A stretch of 64,000 nucleotides of DNA from CAVXXB01 sp963765585 (GTDB taxonomy: Bacteria; Calditrichota; Calditrichia; JAJRVZ01): contig CAVXXB010000012.1 of the NCBI GenBank assembly GCA_963765585.1, positions 248,001-312,000 of the forward strand, read 5' to 3'. Position numbers and translations under genes: made by a program. The notes under the pieces are model-generated. The model was given only the letters and a program-made list of their open reading frames with translations, was not told where the DNA came from and searched no databases. Below, one piece after another: positions 1 through 9,374 of this stretch. The first letter of the stretch is position 1, and each line of letters begins with the position of its first letter.

Positions 1-856
1 CACTTTCCTGCATCAGCAGAACCCCCTTGGCACAAACGGATAATTCTAAATAAATCTGCAGATAACAAATCATATCGGCCATAATTTCACCGGGAAATTG
101 ATCCATTATCGTTTGCAAATACAAGCCGATGTTCGTCTCCGATAAAGTGCCGGATTTTATATACTCCAGAATCGTTACATCCGTATCCAAACCGACTTCC
201 AGCCAGGTGCGTAAATGGCGTTCGCCACGCATAAAGACAAAACCAACAATTAACGGCAGCAGGATTAGTTGTCCCAGGGTCATAATAATTGGCCGGAAAA
301 AGAAATGATTAAAAAATGAATGGATGACTATGGCAATAATAAATCCGTTGATTAGAATTTTTACATTTTCATACCCATGCCGGTCCAGCAAATTTTTTGA
401 AATAATGGCCAGAATAGCGGTAGTTCCGCCATGCATTACTGCAGTTCCCAGACCACGGATAATCCATACGATTAATTTATGATGTTCCAATGAATGCAAA
501 TAATAGACATTTTCGATAAAAGCAAAACCGGCCCCCAGTGCGAAACCGTAAATGGCAGCATCAATCATAAAGCCAACTTTGCGCTTGCGGAGCAGGTAAA
601 AAATGTACAGCGCCTTGGCACTTTCTTCCACTACCGGTGCCACATATCTTACATAACTGACTTGCGCTATTGTGGATTCAGCCAGGATAAATATATTGAT
701 CAGCATACTAACTACAGCCGCCACGCAGCCGATAAAGATTGTAAGCAATATATCGCGCCATTTGACCAGTTTAAAACTGTCAAATATGACCAGCATACTG
801 AGAAAGATAAATACCGGTGCAATACTAACGGCTATTTCAATCAGAGTTGTGTACAT
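1..856 (-). CDS. PrsW-family intramembrane metalloprotease (3' end off window)
   Basis: I translated the minus strand by hand from the ATG at 856; it stays open to the window edge. The protein is strongly hydrophobic with several membrane segments and has the PrsW signature set: EESAK (EExxK) around residue 75, a FIENVYY block (FxxxE...Y) around residue 110, and HGGTT around residue 140. In the known family these residues lie in membrane helices and bind the catalytic metal; characterised members cleave membrane anti-sigma factors. An ECF sigma/anti-sigma pair lies 5 kb away, but any functional link is only a guess. After the membrane part there is a soluble tail of about 70 residues that is cut by the window edge. 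Confidence 0.8.
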   Translation of the reverse strand, partial: MYTTLIEIAVSIAPVFIFLSMLVIFDSFKLVKWRDILLTIFIGCVAAVVSMLINIFILAESTIAQVSYVRYVAPVVEESAKALYIFYLLRKRKVGFMIDAAIYGFALGAGFAFIENVYYLHSLEHHKLIVWIIRGLGTAVMHGGTTAILAIISKNLLDRHGYENVKILINGFIIAIVIHSFFNHFFFRPIIMTLGQLILLPLIVGFVFMRGERHLRTWLEVGLDTDVTILEYIKSGTLSETNIGLYLQTIMDQFPGEIMADMICYLQIYLELSVCAKGVLLMQES

Positions 857-911
857 ATTTAATATCTATTTCTCGCAGGTTTGCATGTGGGGTACCAATA
901 AAAATCCCAAA

Positions 912-3872
912 CTACATTATTTTTAACGAAATCATAAATTCGTCGGTTGCTTTAATATCCTCCTCCAGCGCACGGGCAAATCCGATAGATAAAGTGGAAC
1001 TAAGATTTGAAAAGAGAACCAGGCGAAAATCAACCTGCGCACCCAAATTGAAAAGAGTACGCCTAAAGCCATATTGTGCCAGTGGTTCCGCGGCCGGTTC
1101 GCCATCCATGTTGGCCTGAATTGCCGATGCGAAGAAGGCGGTCCGCATCCAGTTACAAAATAGTGCGGGAAATCCCATTTGGCGAAATCTCACCGGCGGC
1201 AGGTTCCATTCAAATAGCAGTTTCAGATAGTTCTTTCCGCCGAACTCATTTATTTTGGCACCGGGGAAAGTATAGTCTTCCCGGTATCTCTTTTCAGATA
1301 AGTGATCAACCCAGTTATTGCCAAAGCCGCCAAAGAAAAAATTGGCAAAGGGATCATTACGATCACCAAATGAATAACCCACCGACGTACGCAACCATAC
1401 AGAAGAATGATTAATTGGTAAAGAGAGACCCATATCCAGATTATTATATATCCGGAAAATGAATTTCTTGTTTACAAAATCATTATAACTAACCAGTTGC
1501 CACTTAATGCCCTGCTCATCGTCAATTGCACCTAATGATTTTTGCATATGTTCGTAGTCGAGGGCAAAACGGGCGGTGATTAGTTCTTTGGAAGTGGCGA
1601 CGACATTCTGATAATCAGGTAATGTTTCGAGCCCGGCCCATCCCTCCAGAAATATAATAAAATCAAGTTTCTTGGGGTCATCATAGATGAGCGTGTGCAG
1701 ATATTCCGCACCAAGTGAATATCCTTTGCGGCTCTTTTTTGTCGGTCCGAACAGATCATAAAAATCGGCACGGTTATAACTGGTGAATATCTTCCAATTC
1801 CAGTGACTTAGTTTGGCGGCAAAATGGATGCGTTCTTCAGCCGACAACTGTGTATTGGGAGAATAGGACGCATTTAAATTCAGTGAACTCAATCCCAGAC
1901 CATCGGAAAAATCCATCCGGAACCCAAGTCCGACAAAATCCTTATAACCATGCAATATGGGAATGACAGAGTTCATCTTCATATTACTAAATGTATTATA
2001 ATCACCCCGGAAAGTAGTAATGGAATCCAGATCAATTTTTTTTGGTGATCCCAATGTCCAGGATCTTAATTCAGGATATTTTTTAATGATATGATTTCCC
2101 AGATATTCGATGGCGCCGACCCGCTCAGGCATATGGATGGGCAACATAGTCGGGATAAATCCGTCACCGGTATATTCAAAAGTGATAAGGGAATCCGGGC
2201 TGACCGGGAGCGGTCTGAAAAAACCGGATTCGGCGTTACTCAGAATATCCATTTCCTCACCAACAAAATTATAGCGATAGATGTTCGAAACCCCGGAGTA
2301 ATAGGAAGAGCCATACAGATAGTTTCCGTCATCTGAGAATACAAAATTGGCCGGACTGCTTACCTCAAAATCAAATAAAACGCGATAGGTTTTAACACCT
2401 TTGAGCAATTCTGCCACATCCATAATGATCAGATTCTGTTTTCCATTGGTATGAGAAAGTGCTGCGGTTATGCGATCACCGGTGGGTGAAATATCAATGT
2501 CATAGAGATCCCTGCCATAGGGAAAGGAATAAATCTGATCCCATTCGTTATATGGGTAGGGCATTCGAATCAGGGTTGATATCCCGTTAAAATGCCGTAC
2601 ACCCCATAAGGAACTATCTTGTTTATTAAAGGTCAGGCTGCCGCCTCTTAACTCCTTGATCAGAATCTCAGATTTACCTGTATTCAGATCCAGCAAATTC
2701 AGATCACGCCAGCCATAATTATTGGTTGTATAATATACCTTTTTATCTTGTTGATCATATGCCAGGGAAGTGACAAAATACAGCGCGGCCCCTTTGAGAT
2801 TCTTTAGTTTTTCAATTTCACCGGAGACCACATCTATTTCTGCCAGATGTGCTACCTGCCCGGGATACCGGATGGCGGTTAAGATTTTTTGTCTTTCAGG
2901 GACAAAGTATGAACGTGATACAGAACCCAGCCCGGTTTTTGTTATTCTTCGTCCGGTAGTGATGGGAAATTCACGAATTGAATCAAGATTGGCATTCTGC
3001 CACTTTTTTTCCCACTCAATCCAGTTGCGCCACTCTTTTTCGATGGGGACCTGATAGACTTGTTTAAATTGAGATGAAAAATACTTATCGCTGCCCTCCT
3101 CTCGTGATATCCATCGTATCAGTTTTTCGGGACCCTGGGTATAGCCGATGTAACTTAGAAATCTGGTACCGTAAAGATATGAGTTGGCACCCACCTGAAA
3201 ATCAATGGTGGTGCCTTCGGATTCCAGTCCAATCATTTCATAAATATGGGTTGAATCACGAACTTTGGTCCGGAACACCATTTCATCATAGGGACCGATT
3301 GCACGACCCAGTCCACCGGCCATCCAGGTCTCCATAAAAACTGCGGCGCCTTCATGATACCAGCGTGGTGCATACTCTCGCGGATTTGTCAGAAAACTAT
3401 AGCCTATGGAAAGCGGGTCCTCATGCATGGGAAACACTTTTCCACCGAAGGCGGACCTGAAAAAATTATCAGTGGTGGTTGGTTTGTCACTGGCAACAAT
3501 ATGAACCAGTTCATGATTCATCATCCAGTTCATTCGTTCATTGGCCGGCCGGATTTCATACACATAACTGAATGGTGAAATGGAAACTTTGATATAGTTG
3601 GTTGGAATACTAATGGCCCCGGCATTACCAAAATCACCGAAATCCTCAAGCAGGACGGTGATTTTTTCCTTAGAGTGGTAATCAAATAAATTGCTGTGAA
3701 AGTTTAGTGCATTTTCAAACGAGCGCGCCAGATGCGGGACTACATACTCATGCCCCTTACTGTAATAAATCAGTCGTAAACGCTCAGTCTCCAGTGAAAA
3801 AAGTTGGGCGTGGCAGATCGTGTTGAGGGCCAGAACTATAGAAATGCCAAACCAGACGGACTTTTTTAGCAT
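912..3872 (-). CDS. Secreted HExxH metallopeptidase-like protein with propeller and C-terminal barrel
   Basis: About 986 residues. The N-terminus is a signal peptide ending near C-H-A-Q, so the product is exported. Around residue 120 lies HELVH, a zinc-metalloprotease HExxH motif of the peptidase MA type, followed by WYHEGAAVF, which could supply the third ligand glutamate. Residues about 310-600 show repeated TolB/WD40-like strands (SPTGDRITAA, FSDDGNYLYG). The last ~350 residues alternate in the manner of an outer-membrane beta-barrel. I chose the ATG at 3872 because the frame opens further upstream only with a TTG and the signal peptide begins here. The domain reading is by eye; the substrate is unknown. 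Full-length and apparently intact. Confidence 0.65.
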   Translation of the reverse strand: MLKKSVWFGISIVLALNTICHAQLFSLETERLRLIYYSKGHEYVVPHLARSFENALNFHSNLFDYHSKEKITVLLEDFGDFGNAGAISIPTNYIKVSISPFSYVYEIRPANERMNWMMNHELVHIVASDKPTTTDNFFRSAFGGKVFPMHEDPLSIGYSFLTNPREYAPRWYHEGAAVFMETWMAGGLGRAIGPYDEMVFRTKVRDSTHIYEMIGLESEGTTIDFQVGANSYLYGTRFLSYIGYTQGPEKLIRWISREEGSDKYFSSQFKQVYQVPIEKEWRNWIEWEKKWQNANLDSIREFPITTGRRITKTGLGSVSRSYFVPERQKILTAIRYPGQVAHLAEIDVVSGEIEKLKNLKGAALYFVTSLAYDQQDKKVYYTTNNYGWRDLNLLDLNTGKSEILIKELRGGSLTFNKQDSSLWGVRHFNGISTLIRMPYPYNEWDQIYSFPYGRDLYDIDISPTGDRITAALSHTNGKQNLIIMDVAELLKGVKTYRVLFDFEVSSPANFVFSDDGNYLYGSSYYSGVSNIYRYNFVGEEMDILSNAESGFFRPLPVSPDSLITFEYTGDGFIPTMLPIHMPERVGAIEYLGNHIIKKYPELRSWTLGSPKKIDLDSITTFRGDYNTFSNMKMNSVIPILHGYKDFVGLGFRMDFSDGLGLSSLNLNASYSPNTQLSAEERIHFAAKLSHWNWKIFTSYNRADFYDLFGPTKKSRKGYSLGAEYLHTLIYDDPKKLDFIIFLEGWAGLETLPDYQNVVATSKELITARFALDYEHMQKSLGAIDDEQGIKWQLVSYNDFVNKKFIFRIYNNLDMGLSLPINHSSVWLRTSVGYSFGDRNDPFANFFFGGFGNNWVDHLSEKRYREDYTFPGAKINEFGGKNYLKLLFEWNLPPVRFRQMGFPALFCNWMRTAFFASAIQANMDGEPAAEPLAQYGFRRTLFNLGAQVDFRLVLFSNLSSTLSIGFARALEEDIKATDEFMISLKIM

Positions 3873-4036
3873 AAGCCATCCCAATGGGTTTTTAATTATA
3901 TATGACAGGTTCTAACGGAAATTATTCAGCTCTCGCAGAGTCGCAGAGTCGCAAAAAAATAATTAGAAATTAGGAATTAGAGATGAGAAATGGAAAAAAT
4001 ACTTGACATGCAATACCAAAGACGCAAAAATTTCTA

Positions 4037-4093
4037 CTCCTAACTCCTAACTCCTAACTCCTAACTCCTAACTCCTAACTCCTAACTCCTAAC
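4037..4093. repeat. Heptanucleotide tandem repeat (ctcctaa)n
   Basis: Eight nearly perfect copies of the 7-bp unit ctcctaa. It lies inside a 190-bp block bounded by imperfect inverted copies of a tctcgcagag / ctctgcg sequence (about 3932-3955 and 4095-4122). Degenerate seven-base units (attagaa, attagga) precede it. No reading frame of note covers it. Confidence 0.85.
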
Positions 4094-4137
4094 ACTCTGC
4101 GTCTCCCTGTCTCTGCGTGAGACAGAAATCTGATCCA

Positions 4138-4206
4138 GTCATCCTGAACTTGTTTCAGGATCTTAAAAGAAATGAATATTAGACCCTGAAATAAATTCAG
4201 GGTGAC
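4138..4206. repeat. Pair of short palindromic repeats (tcctgaacttgtttcagga type)
   Basis: Two small palindromes. The first reads atcctgaacttgtttcagg and related copies occur at 27087-27112 and 51878-51901. The second is accctgaa...ttcagggt. They are REP-like dispersed intergenic elements; function unknown. Confidence 0.7.
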
Positions 4207-4280
4207 GGAATTAATTTCATATGAATATTTCTTCGTGATCTTCGTGGTAAATAATAAAAGACACTTGTATCTGAAACACA

Positions 4281-4322
4281 AAAAGGAGAGCCTCCGGATG
4301 GATCAGAATCCGGAAACTCCCC
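4281..4322 (-). terminator. Rho-independent terminator after the decapeptide-repeat gene
   Basis: Read on the minus strand there is a GC-rich hairpin (GGAG..CCGGAT / ATCCGG..CTCC, loop near tctgatcc) followed by TTTTTG. It begins about 26 bases past the stop of the upstream minus-strand gene, where a terminator is expected. Confidence 0.65.
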
Positions 4323-4347
4323 TGAAAAAAAAGAAATCTATAAGATA

Positions 4348-5412
4348 TTAGAAACTGGACTGCGCGGCACGGCTTAATGCGCCTCTGATACTTGCATTCT
4401 TAGTCATGGCACTACGAACCGCGGCGCTGTTCATCATGGCATTTCTTGCTGCAGCGCTGTTTACCATTGCAGCTCGGGCAGCGGCGTCATTCATCATGGC
4501 CGCTTTTACACTGGCATTTTGCGACATGGCATCTCTGGCTGCAGCATTCTTGGCCATGGCATCACGAAAACTGGAACTTTCTGTTAGGGCGGCACGGGTT
4601 TTGGCATCATTCATCATGGCGGCTCTGGCAGCGGCGTTATCCAGCAGGGCAGCGCGCAAATTGGCATCATTTAATAATGCACTCCTGACGTTTGCATTGT
4701 CCAGCAAGGCAGCACGGTTACTGGCATTATCCAATGCAGCTGCTCTGGCTGCGGCATCTTTTGTCAGGGCGTCTTTTAATTGGGCATTGTCAACCATGGC
4801 GGCAAGGGCCTGTGCATTTTTATTCATGGCGTTTTTGACCTGGGCATTGTCGACCATGGCAGCACGTAATTCGGCACTTCTGGCCATGGCATCACGAACC
4901 ATTGCATCATTGGCTAACGCTTGCCGTGCGGCAGCATCTTTTGTCAGAGCGTCGCGCATATTTGCGTCTTTGCTCATAGCATCTTTTACCTGGGCATCTG
5001 CCATCAGTGCAGAACGATACTGTGCGTCATCCAGTAAAGCGGCCCGGGCGCTGGCATCGTCGACCAGAGCTGCGCGGACGGCCGCATCTTCCATTAACGC
5101 AGCCCGAACCTGGGCATTATCAAGAAATGCAGCCCGGACTTCAGGATTATCCAAAACTTCTTCGATCTGATCATTGGCAATCAATTTCTGAAATTCATCA
5201 TTCTGGAGTAAATTTTGAATTTCAGGATTGTCCAGAACGATATCTTCATCGGAAATTTGCGTTGCCTGGTATCGTTCGGCTTTTTCTACCCCACCGATGG
5301 TACCTGTCAAATCTGATTCCGGCTGTGGGGGATAGGTCATTGTCACATACACCACGGCAACCAGAATAACCGCAAAAACGGCAAATAAAATACCTTTACG
5401 CTGCTTGTTCAT
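4348..5412 (-). CDS. Membrane-anchored protein of ~25 tandem decapeptide repeats
   Basis: 354 residues. A short cytoplasmic start (MNKQRKG) is followed by one membrane helix at about residues 8-25, then a linker. From about residue 60 to the end the protein is an unbroken run of ten-residue repeats with consensus [D/N]-A-x-[V/A]-R-x-A-[L/M]-x-[D/N]; examples are DAAVRAALVD, DASARAALLD, NANVRSALLN. The early repeats are more divergent (NPEIQNLLQN, NDEFQKLIAN). The period favours an alpha-helical repeat or solenoid with alanine/leucine on one face; this is my inference and I know of no named family with exactly this unit. The start has a GGAGG Shine-Dalgarno. It lies directly downstream of an ECF sigma/anti-sigma pair, so it may belong to that regulon. 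Confidence 0.75.
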   Translation of the reverse strand: MNKQRKGILFAVFAVILVAVVYVTMTYPPQPESDLTGTIGGVEKAERYQATQISDEDIVLDNPEIQNLLQNDEFQKLIANDQIEEVLDNPEVRAAFLDNAQVRAALMEDAAVRAALVDDASARAALLDDAQYRSALMADAQVKDAMSKDANMRDALTKDAAARQALANDAMVRDAMARSAELRAAMVDNAQVKNAMNKNAQALAAMVDNAQLKDALTKDAAARAAALDNASNRAALLDNANVRSALLNDANLRAALLDNAAARAAMMNDAKTRAALTESSSFRDAMAKNAAARDAMSQNASVKAAMMNDAAARAAMVNSAAARNAMMNSAAVRSAMTKNASIRGALSRAAQSSF

Positions 5413-5503
5413 AATAAAGCCTCCTTATTGAATGATTTCTTTTAGCATTTATATAGTTGGTCGTTATATAGGAAATACACACCACATTAAAAAAAGTTGG
5501 TCG

Positions 5504-6253
5504 TTAAAATAAAAGATTTTTTTCCATCCGGCTATTGTTACAATTTATATGTATTGACAATTCATCACCGCGGGTATTTTCTGCATCTATTATCAAGCCT
5601 ATTTCCATTCCGGATTGCGCTGATAAGCGGATTTCAGACGGTTTTGTCTGTATCTGAACCGGCTCTGGTGAATCAGTCTGGTATCTGCTGAGCCGATATT
5701 CGGGAGAATCAAACTTAAACATGAGATCAAATGGATGTTCTGTATTCATCTTTACCCGACAAATCAGGCCGGAGGAAGTACGCTCTAATTGAAATTCACT
5801 GGTTAATCCCTCCGATTGCATGGTGAATTGATCCACAGTACTGCTCTGATCCGTTCCAATTGTCCCGCTGATATCTGACACGGAATATGATTCGGGTTGA
5901 ACAAACAAACCGATACAAACAGCGCCTATCAGCAAACCGCACGCAAAGGCAACAGCCATTTGCCGCCGCGGTCTTATGAATTCAGATACTACTGTATTGA
6001 TTTTCTGCCACATGGGGGTAGATTTTTGGTACCGACCAGGATCGATCTTTGAAACTATATTTTCAGTCAGAGATGCCGGGGGATCGATCATCGGGGTCTC
6101 ATTCATGGTCTTTACTGATTGCTGCATATCATCATATAATTGACGATATTTTTTATCAGATCCCAATAACCGGTCAAGAGTTTGCTTCTCTTCATCCGTA
6201 ATTTCTTCGTCGATATGTTTATTTATCAGTCTTAAAATATCTGACTCATTCAT
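5504..6253 (-). CDS. Membrane anti-sigma factor for the adjacent ECF sigma factor
   Basis: 249 residues. The N-terminal ~60 residues (LINKHIDEEITDEEKQTLDR, then a RQLYDDM segment) resemble the cytoplasmic anti-sigma domain of FecR/RskA-type regulators without the zinc-binding HxxxCxxC motif. One membrane helix follows at about residues 97-115 (AVAFACGLLIGAVCIGLFV), then a ~130-residue extracytoplasmic sensor-like domain. The start overlaps the end of the sigma gene by 8 bases, which is the standard translational coupling of ECF sigma/anti-sigma pairs. The role is inferred from architecture and context; the signal sensed is unknown. Confidence 0.75.
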   Translation of the reverse strand: MNESDILRLINKHIDEEITDEEKQTLDRLLGSDKKYRQLYDDMQQSVKTMNETPMIDPPASLTENIVSKIDPGRYQKSTPMWQKINTVVSEFIRPRRQMAVAFACGLLIGAVCIGLFVQPESYSVSDISGTIGTDQSSTVDQFTMQSEGLTSEFQLERTSSGLICRVKMNTEHPFDLMFKFDSPEYRLSRYQTDSPEPVQIQTKPSEIRLSAQSGMEIGLIIDAENTRGDELSIHINCNNSRMEKNLLF

Positions 6254-6794
6254 TAATTGTTATTCCTTTTTTTGTCAGGGACTCCGCCAGAATCTGACGG
6301 GCAGAGTATAGCCTTGATTTAACAGTTTTTTCAGGCAATCCCAGAGTGTCACTCAAATCACGATACGAATAATCCAGAAAGTGCCTGAGAACGATAATGA
6401 TTCTAAAATCAGGATTCAATTCACCAATGGCCTGTGAAATAATCTTGCTCTGCTCCGTTTCGTGTGCCTTTGCGGCCGGATTTTTTTCATCAGATTCATA
6501 ATCTTCCGATAATTCCTGATTTTTTTTATTCCGCTTTATAAAATTGATTGTTTCGTTTACGGCAATGCGATAAATCCAACTGTAAAGTTTAAATCTTGTA
6601 TTGTATTTGTTCAGGTTCTCATACACTTTTACAAAGACAGCCTGTGTTAATTCTTCCGCATTATCAAAATCCTGCGTCATTCTGAAAATCATATTAAAAA
6701 TTACTTTTTGATACCTGTCGATGATTTCCCGGAAAGCAGAAAAATCTCCGTTTAAGCATCTTGTTACGAGTACCTGATCTGTGCTGTCTTTCAT
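6246..6794 (-). CDS. ECF-type RNA polymerase sigma-70 factor
   Basis: 182 residues, typical length for an extracytoplasmic-function sigma factor. Region 2 is clear (FNMIFRMTQDFDNAEELTQA, then VFVKVYENL and the -10 recognition segment YSWIYRIAVNETINFIKR). Region 4 has the helix-turn-helix YRDLSDTLGLPEKTVKSRLY near residues 145-165. There are only two conserved regions, as expected for the group. It directs polymerase to a small regulon and would be held inactive by the membrane anti-sigma encoded next in the same transcript. The following repeat protein is a candidate regulon member. Confidence 0.92.
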   Translation of the reverse strand: MKDSTDQVLVTRCLNGDFSAFREIIDRYQKVIFNMIFRMTQDFDNAEELTQAVFVKVYENLNKYNTRFKLYSWIYRIAVNETINFIKRNKKNQELSEDYESDEKNPAAKAHETEQSKIISQAIGELNPDFRIIIVLRHFLDYSYRDLSDTLGLPEKTVKSRLYSARQILAESLTKKGITINE

Positions 6795-6837
6795 AATTAC
6801 AATCGAGTTGCTAAAAAGTTGATAATTTTTTTTCTAT

Positions 6838-7119
6838 TTATTCAATTTCAAATATTATATCGAAACGGGCATATTTAAATATTTCACGGACGTGATTATT
6901 CATCTTTATGAGTTTTAGTTTGTGATTATTGGTCATCAGCCGTTTTTGTGTCATGAGAAGAACACCAAGACCGGCACTGCTGATATAATCCAGTTCAGAG
7001 AAATCGACCAGAGCGGACTCTTCAATGGTGTTAAATGTTTTTTTGGCATCTTCTGATTGCGAGGCATCAAATCTACCTGATAAATAAACCGTATTTGCTT
7101 CAATTTTAACGTTGAACAT
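6838..7119 (-). CDS. STAS-domain anti-sigma factor antagonist (SpoIIAA/RsbV-like)
   Basis: 93 residues from the ATG at 7119. The STAS core is recognisable: strand VYLSGRFDA, then VDFSELDYISSAGLGVLL, in which the serine of SSAGL is the site phosphorylated by the partner kinase in the known family. I chose the start at 7119 over a frame opening 63 bases upstream because it follows the stop of the kinase gene after one base and has a GGAG element 7 bases ahead. In the known mechanism the unphosphorylated form binds the RsbW-type kinase and releases its target; here the target may be a sigma factor or another regulator. Confidence 0.85.
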   Translation of the reverse strand: MFNVKIEANTVYLSGRFDASQSEDAKKTFNTIEESALVDFSELDYISSAGLGVLLMTQKRLMTNNHKLKLIKMNNHVREIFKYARFDIIFEIE

Positions 7120-7120
7120 T

Positions 7121-7525
7121 TCAATCTCCGAGATATTTGACCAATGTAATAATTGTGGTTCCGTTTTTGTGCGAATAGTCAACCTTATCCATCATTTCCT
7201 TGACAAGATGAAGTCCCAGTTTTCCAATGGGCCGATCACTCAGGGATTGCTCAAGATCATATACCTTTGCTTTTGTAAGATCGAACGGCTGGGATTCATC
7301 ATCGGTTAAACTGACCGTGGCCTTATTATCTTTTCGATTCAATTCCAATAAAATTTTTGAGGAGGCTTCAGGATTATATTTTACCATATTGGTAAATATT
7401 TCTTCCACAGCCAGATATATCACATTTTTATCGCTTGCACCGATTTGGTTCTGATCAGTGAACAGAGTGATATAACTGAACAAATTATCCAGCTGGGAAA
7501 TTGATCTGTCAAATTCTTTTTGCAT
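7121..7525 (-). CDS. Anti-sigma regulatory kinase, HATPase_c (RsbW/SpoIIAB-like)
   Basis: 134 residues. The GHKL ATPase fold is visible: YLAVEEIFTNMVKY (N box with the metal-binding Asn) near residue 45, then DDESQPFDL (G1) and RPIGKLGLHLVKEMMD (G2 region). In the family it phosphorylates the STAS antagonist and binds the sigma factor or another target. It lies immediately upstream of the STAS gene, and together with the nearby SpoIIE-type phosphatase forms a partner-switching set. Confidence 0.87.
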   Translation of the reverse strand: MQKEFDRSISQLDNLFSYITLFTDQNQIGASDKNVIYLAVEEIFTNMVKYNPEASSKILLELNRKDNKATVSLTDDESQPFDLTKAKVYDLEQSLSDRPIGKLGLHLVKEMMDKVDYSHKNGTTIITLVKYLGD

Positions 7526-7703
7526 TGAATATGATGTTAGGTTGTTGGTCGTTTATATAACAAAAAATATCTTGGCTGAATTCCTGTGCACAAGGATATT
7601 CTTAAAAACTCGCATAGAGCCGCAGAGAAAAATGATTAGAGATGAGAAATTAGGAATGAGAAATGAAAAACTGCTTGACAAGCGAAACCAAAAACGCAAA
7701 ATT

Positions 7704-7767
7704 TCTCTAATCTCTAATCTCTAATCTCTAATCTCTAATCTCTAATCTCTAATCTCTAATCTCTAAA
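7704..7767. repeat. Heptanucleotide tandem repeat (tctctaa)n
   Basis: About nine copies of tctctaa, preceded at 7634-7667 by degenerate gagatta/gaaatta-type heptamers and a decayed cgcagag/gcaaa inverted pair. The left-hand neighbour ctcctaactcc at 7773-7789 merges with the 3' end of the phosphatase gene, so repeat DNA appears to supply its last codons. Confidence 0.85.
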
Positions 7768-7779
7768 AATTCCTCATTC

Positions 7780-9056
7780 CTAACTCCTAACTTTTATGGC
7801 CATCATCAGCATATCATCAGGATAGTCTTCATCACCCATATGATCCTGGACATCCGATTTTATACTCGCGACGATTTCCCTGGCTCCAAGTGCCTCATAT
7901 TTTTGCAGCGATTGTACCAGACGGTCGGTGCCAAACATTTCACCAAGATCATTACTGCTTCTGATAATCCGTCTGTATAAATCAGAAAGGAGTCCAGAGA
8001 ACCAAACTTCAGTTTTTCGTTTTGAAACTCATGGTCCGGAATGACATTCAGAGGACAGTCATTGGCGGCTAACAATAGAGCCTTCCGATTTATCTGATTA
8101 TAACTTACCAATGGTGTATGTCCGCCATTGGCAAATATGAGAGTGTGGGTATTCATATCAAACATCAGAAATGACATGGTGATAAACACATCGGCCGGAA
8201 TTATTTTCGTCAGGATACTATTAGCTTCGGTTAAAACCCGGGCAGGAGATTGATAATTTTGTATCAAGGAATGTATGATGCCCTTCATCAGCGTCATGAC
8301 AAGTGCCGCCGACGGTCCGTGACCGGATACATCCGCAATCAGGATCCCAAATTGGTTTTCGGATAGATTGAAGTAATCATAGTAATCACCGCTAACGGAT
8401 TTATGAGGCTTAAAGAAGGCACATATATCAAGGTTTGTAAATTCCGGGTCCCGCTCTGGCAAAAGCTGCTGTTGCATATTTCTGGCCAGATCCAGTTGAT
8501 ATTCCAGTCTCTTTTTTTCAAGGGCTTCACTTTGTAGTTGTGAGTTGCGAATTAATTGGGCCGATTGGGCAGCAATAATGGTTAACAGGCGTTGGTCTTC
8601 AGTCGTGAATGTGTCATTGTTTTTTTTATTGGTCATGATCAGTATGCCAATAAGATCTCCCTTGGAGGTAATGGGAACGGCCAGCAGTGTCCTGATAGTA
8701 CGCGATTCCTGTTCAGAAACTCTGAACCGCTCATCGGAAGCAAGGTTATTGATTAACAGAGCCTGACGGTATTTGAGCACCCAACCACTGATATGGGCGC
8801 CTACTTTATAGCCGGGCTGGGTCTGACTCATGTCTGCCTGACGAATCAGCGTTTGTAACGGGGCATCCGGTTTTGGTGTGACGAGCATGATTGAACCCTG
8901 TTCCGCCAGGATTGCCTTAATCGATTTCTCTACAATCAGGTCAAGTACATGATTGACTTCCATTGATGAGCTGGCTGCAAGGGCCAAATCATTGAGCAAA
9001 GTGAGTTCTGATATAGCTGCTTTTAACTGCCGTATGTCATCGTTTGATGGATGCAT
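7780..9056 (-). CDS. GAF-SpoIIE (PP2C) phosphatase, frameshifted near the C-terminus
   Basis: Residues about 20-185 form a GAF sensor domain and about 190-420 a SpoIIE/RsbU-type serine phosphatase, with SGDYYDYF, IADVSGHGPSAAL and the final FLIYTDGLSEA metal-binding motifs. In the family it dephosphorylates the STAS antagonist. The uninterrupted frame runs off target after LSEAV and stops at 7860. One base shift near 7945-7955 restores the expected C-terminus (LGEMFGTDRLVQSL, then DEDYPDDMLMMAIK) ending at 7782. It is therefore either a real frameshift that removes the last conserved motif (DDxT-like) or a sequencing indel. It is upstream of the kinase and STAS genes on the same strand, with a ~255-base repeat-rich gap. 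Confidence 0.8.
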
Positions 9057-9374
9057 ATGTTTATAATGTGATGTGGTTAAAATATTAAAATATGGAATGG
9101 AAAGAGTGTTACTGTATATTTAAAATAATGTAGTATATAGTGAAGCGGGATGCAATAAAAATCAGATTTCGGGAACTTGAAAAAAGTGCAGGATTTTAAT
9201 GACAAAAAGTTATAAATTACCTGATCCATTCCGGAATGCAATTTATCTTATTGATCAATGGAATAAAATATTTAAGACCGGGTAACATTGCCTCCTGGTG
9301 GTCAATCTAAAAATTTGCAGAAATAATAATTTATTCCTGCAAGAGCCATTTCAGATTATTATATTTAGACGTAA
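9057..9374. other. Divergent intergenic region, no gene seen
   Basis: AT-rich DNA between two divergent genes; it must hold both promoters. I see no convincing operator, riboswitch or small gene. Confidence 0.5.

Noticed and set aside
4406..5170. Long open frame antisense to the decapeptide gene
   Set aside because: A 30-base repeat unit keeps all frames open; the antisense frame has no start signal and no recognisable protein.
4037..7767. CRISPR array in the ctcctaa and tctctaa tracts
   Set aside because: The units are seven bases and contiguous, without spacers, and no cas genes are present.
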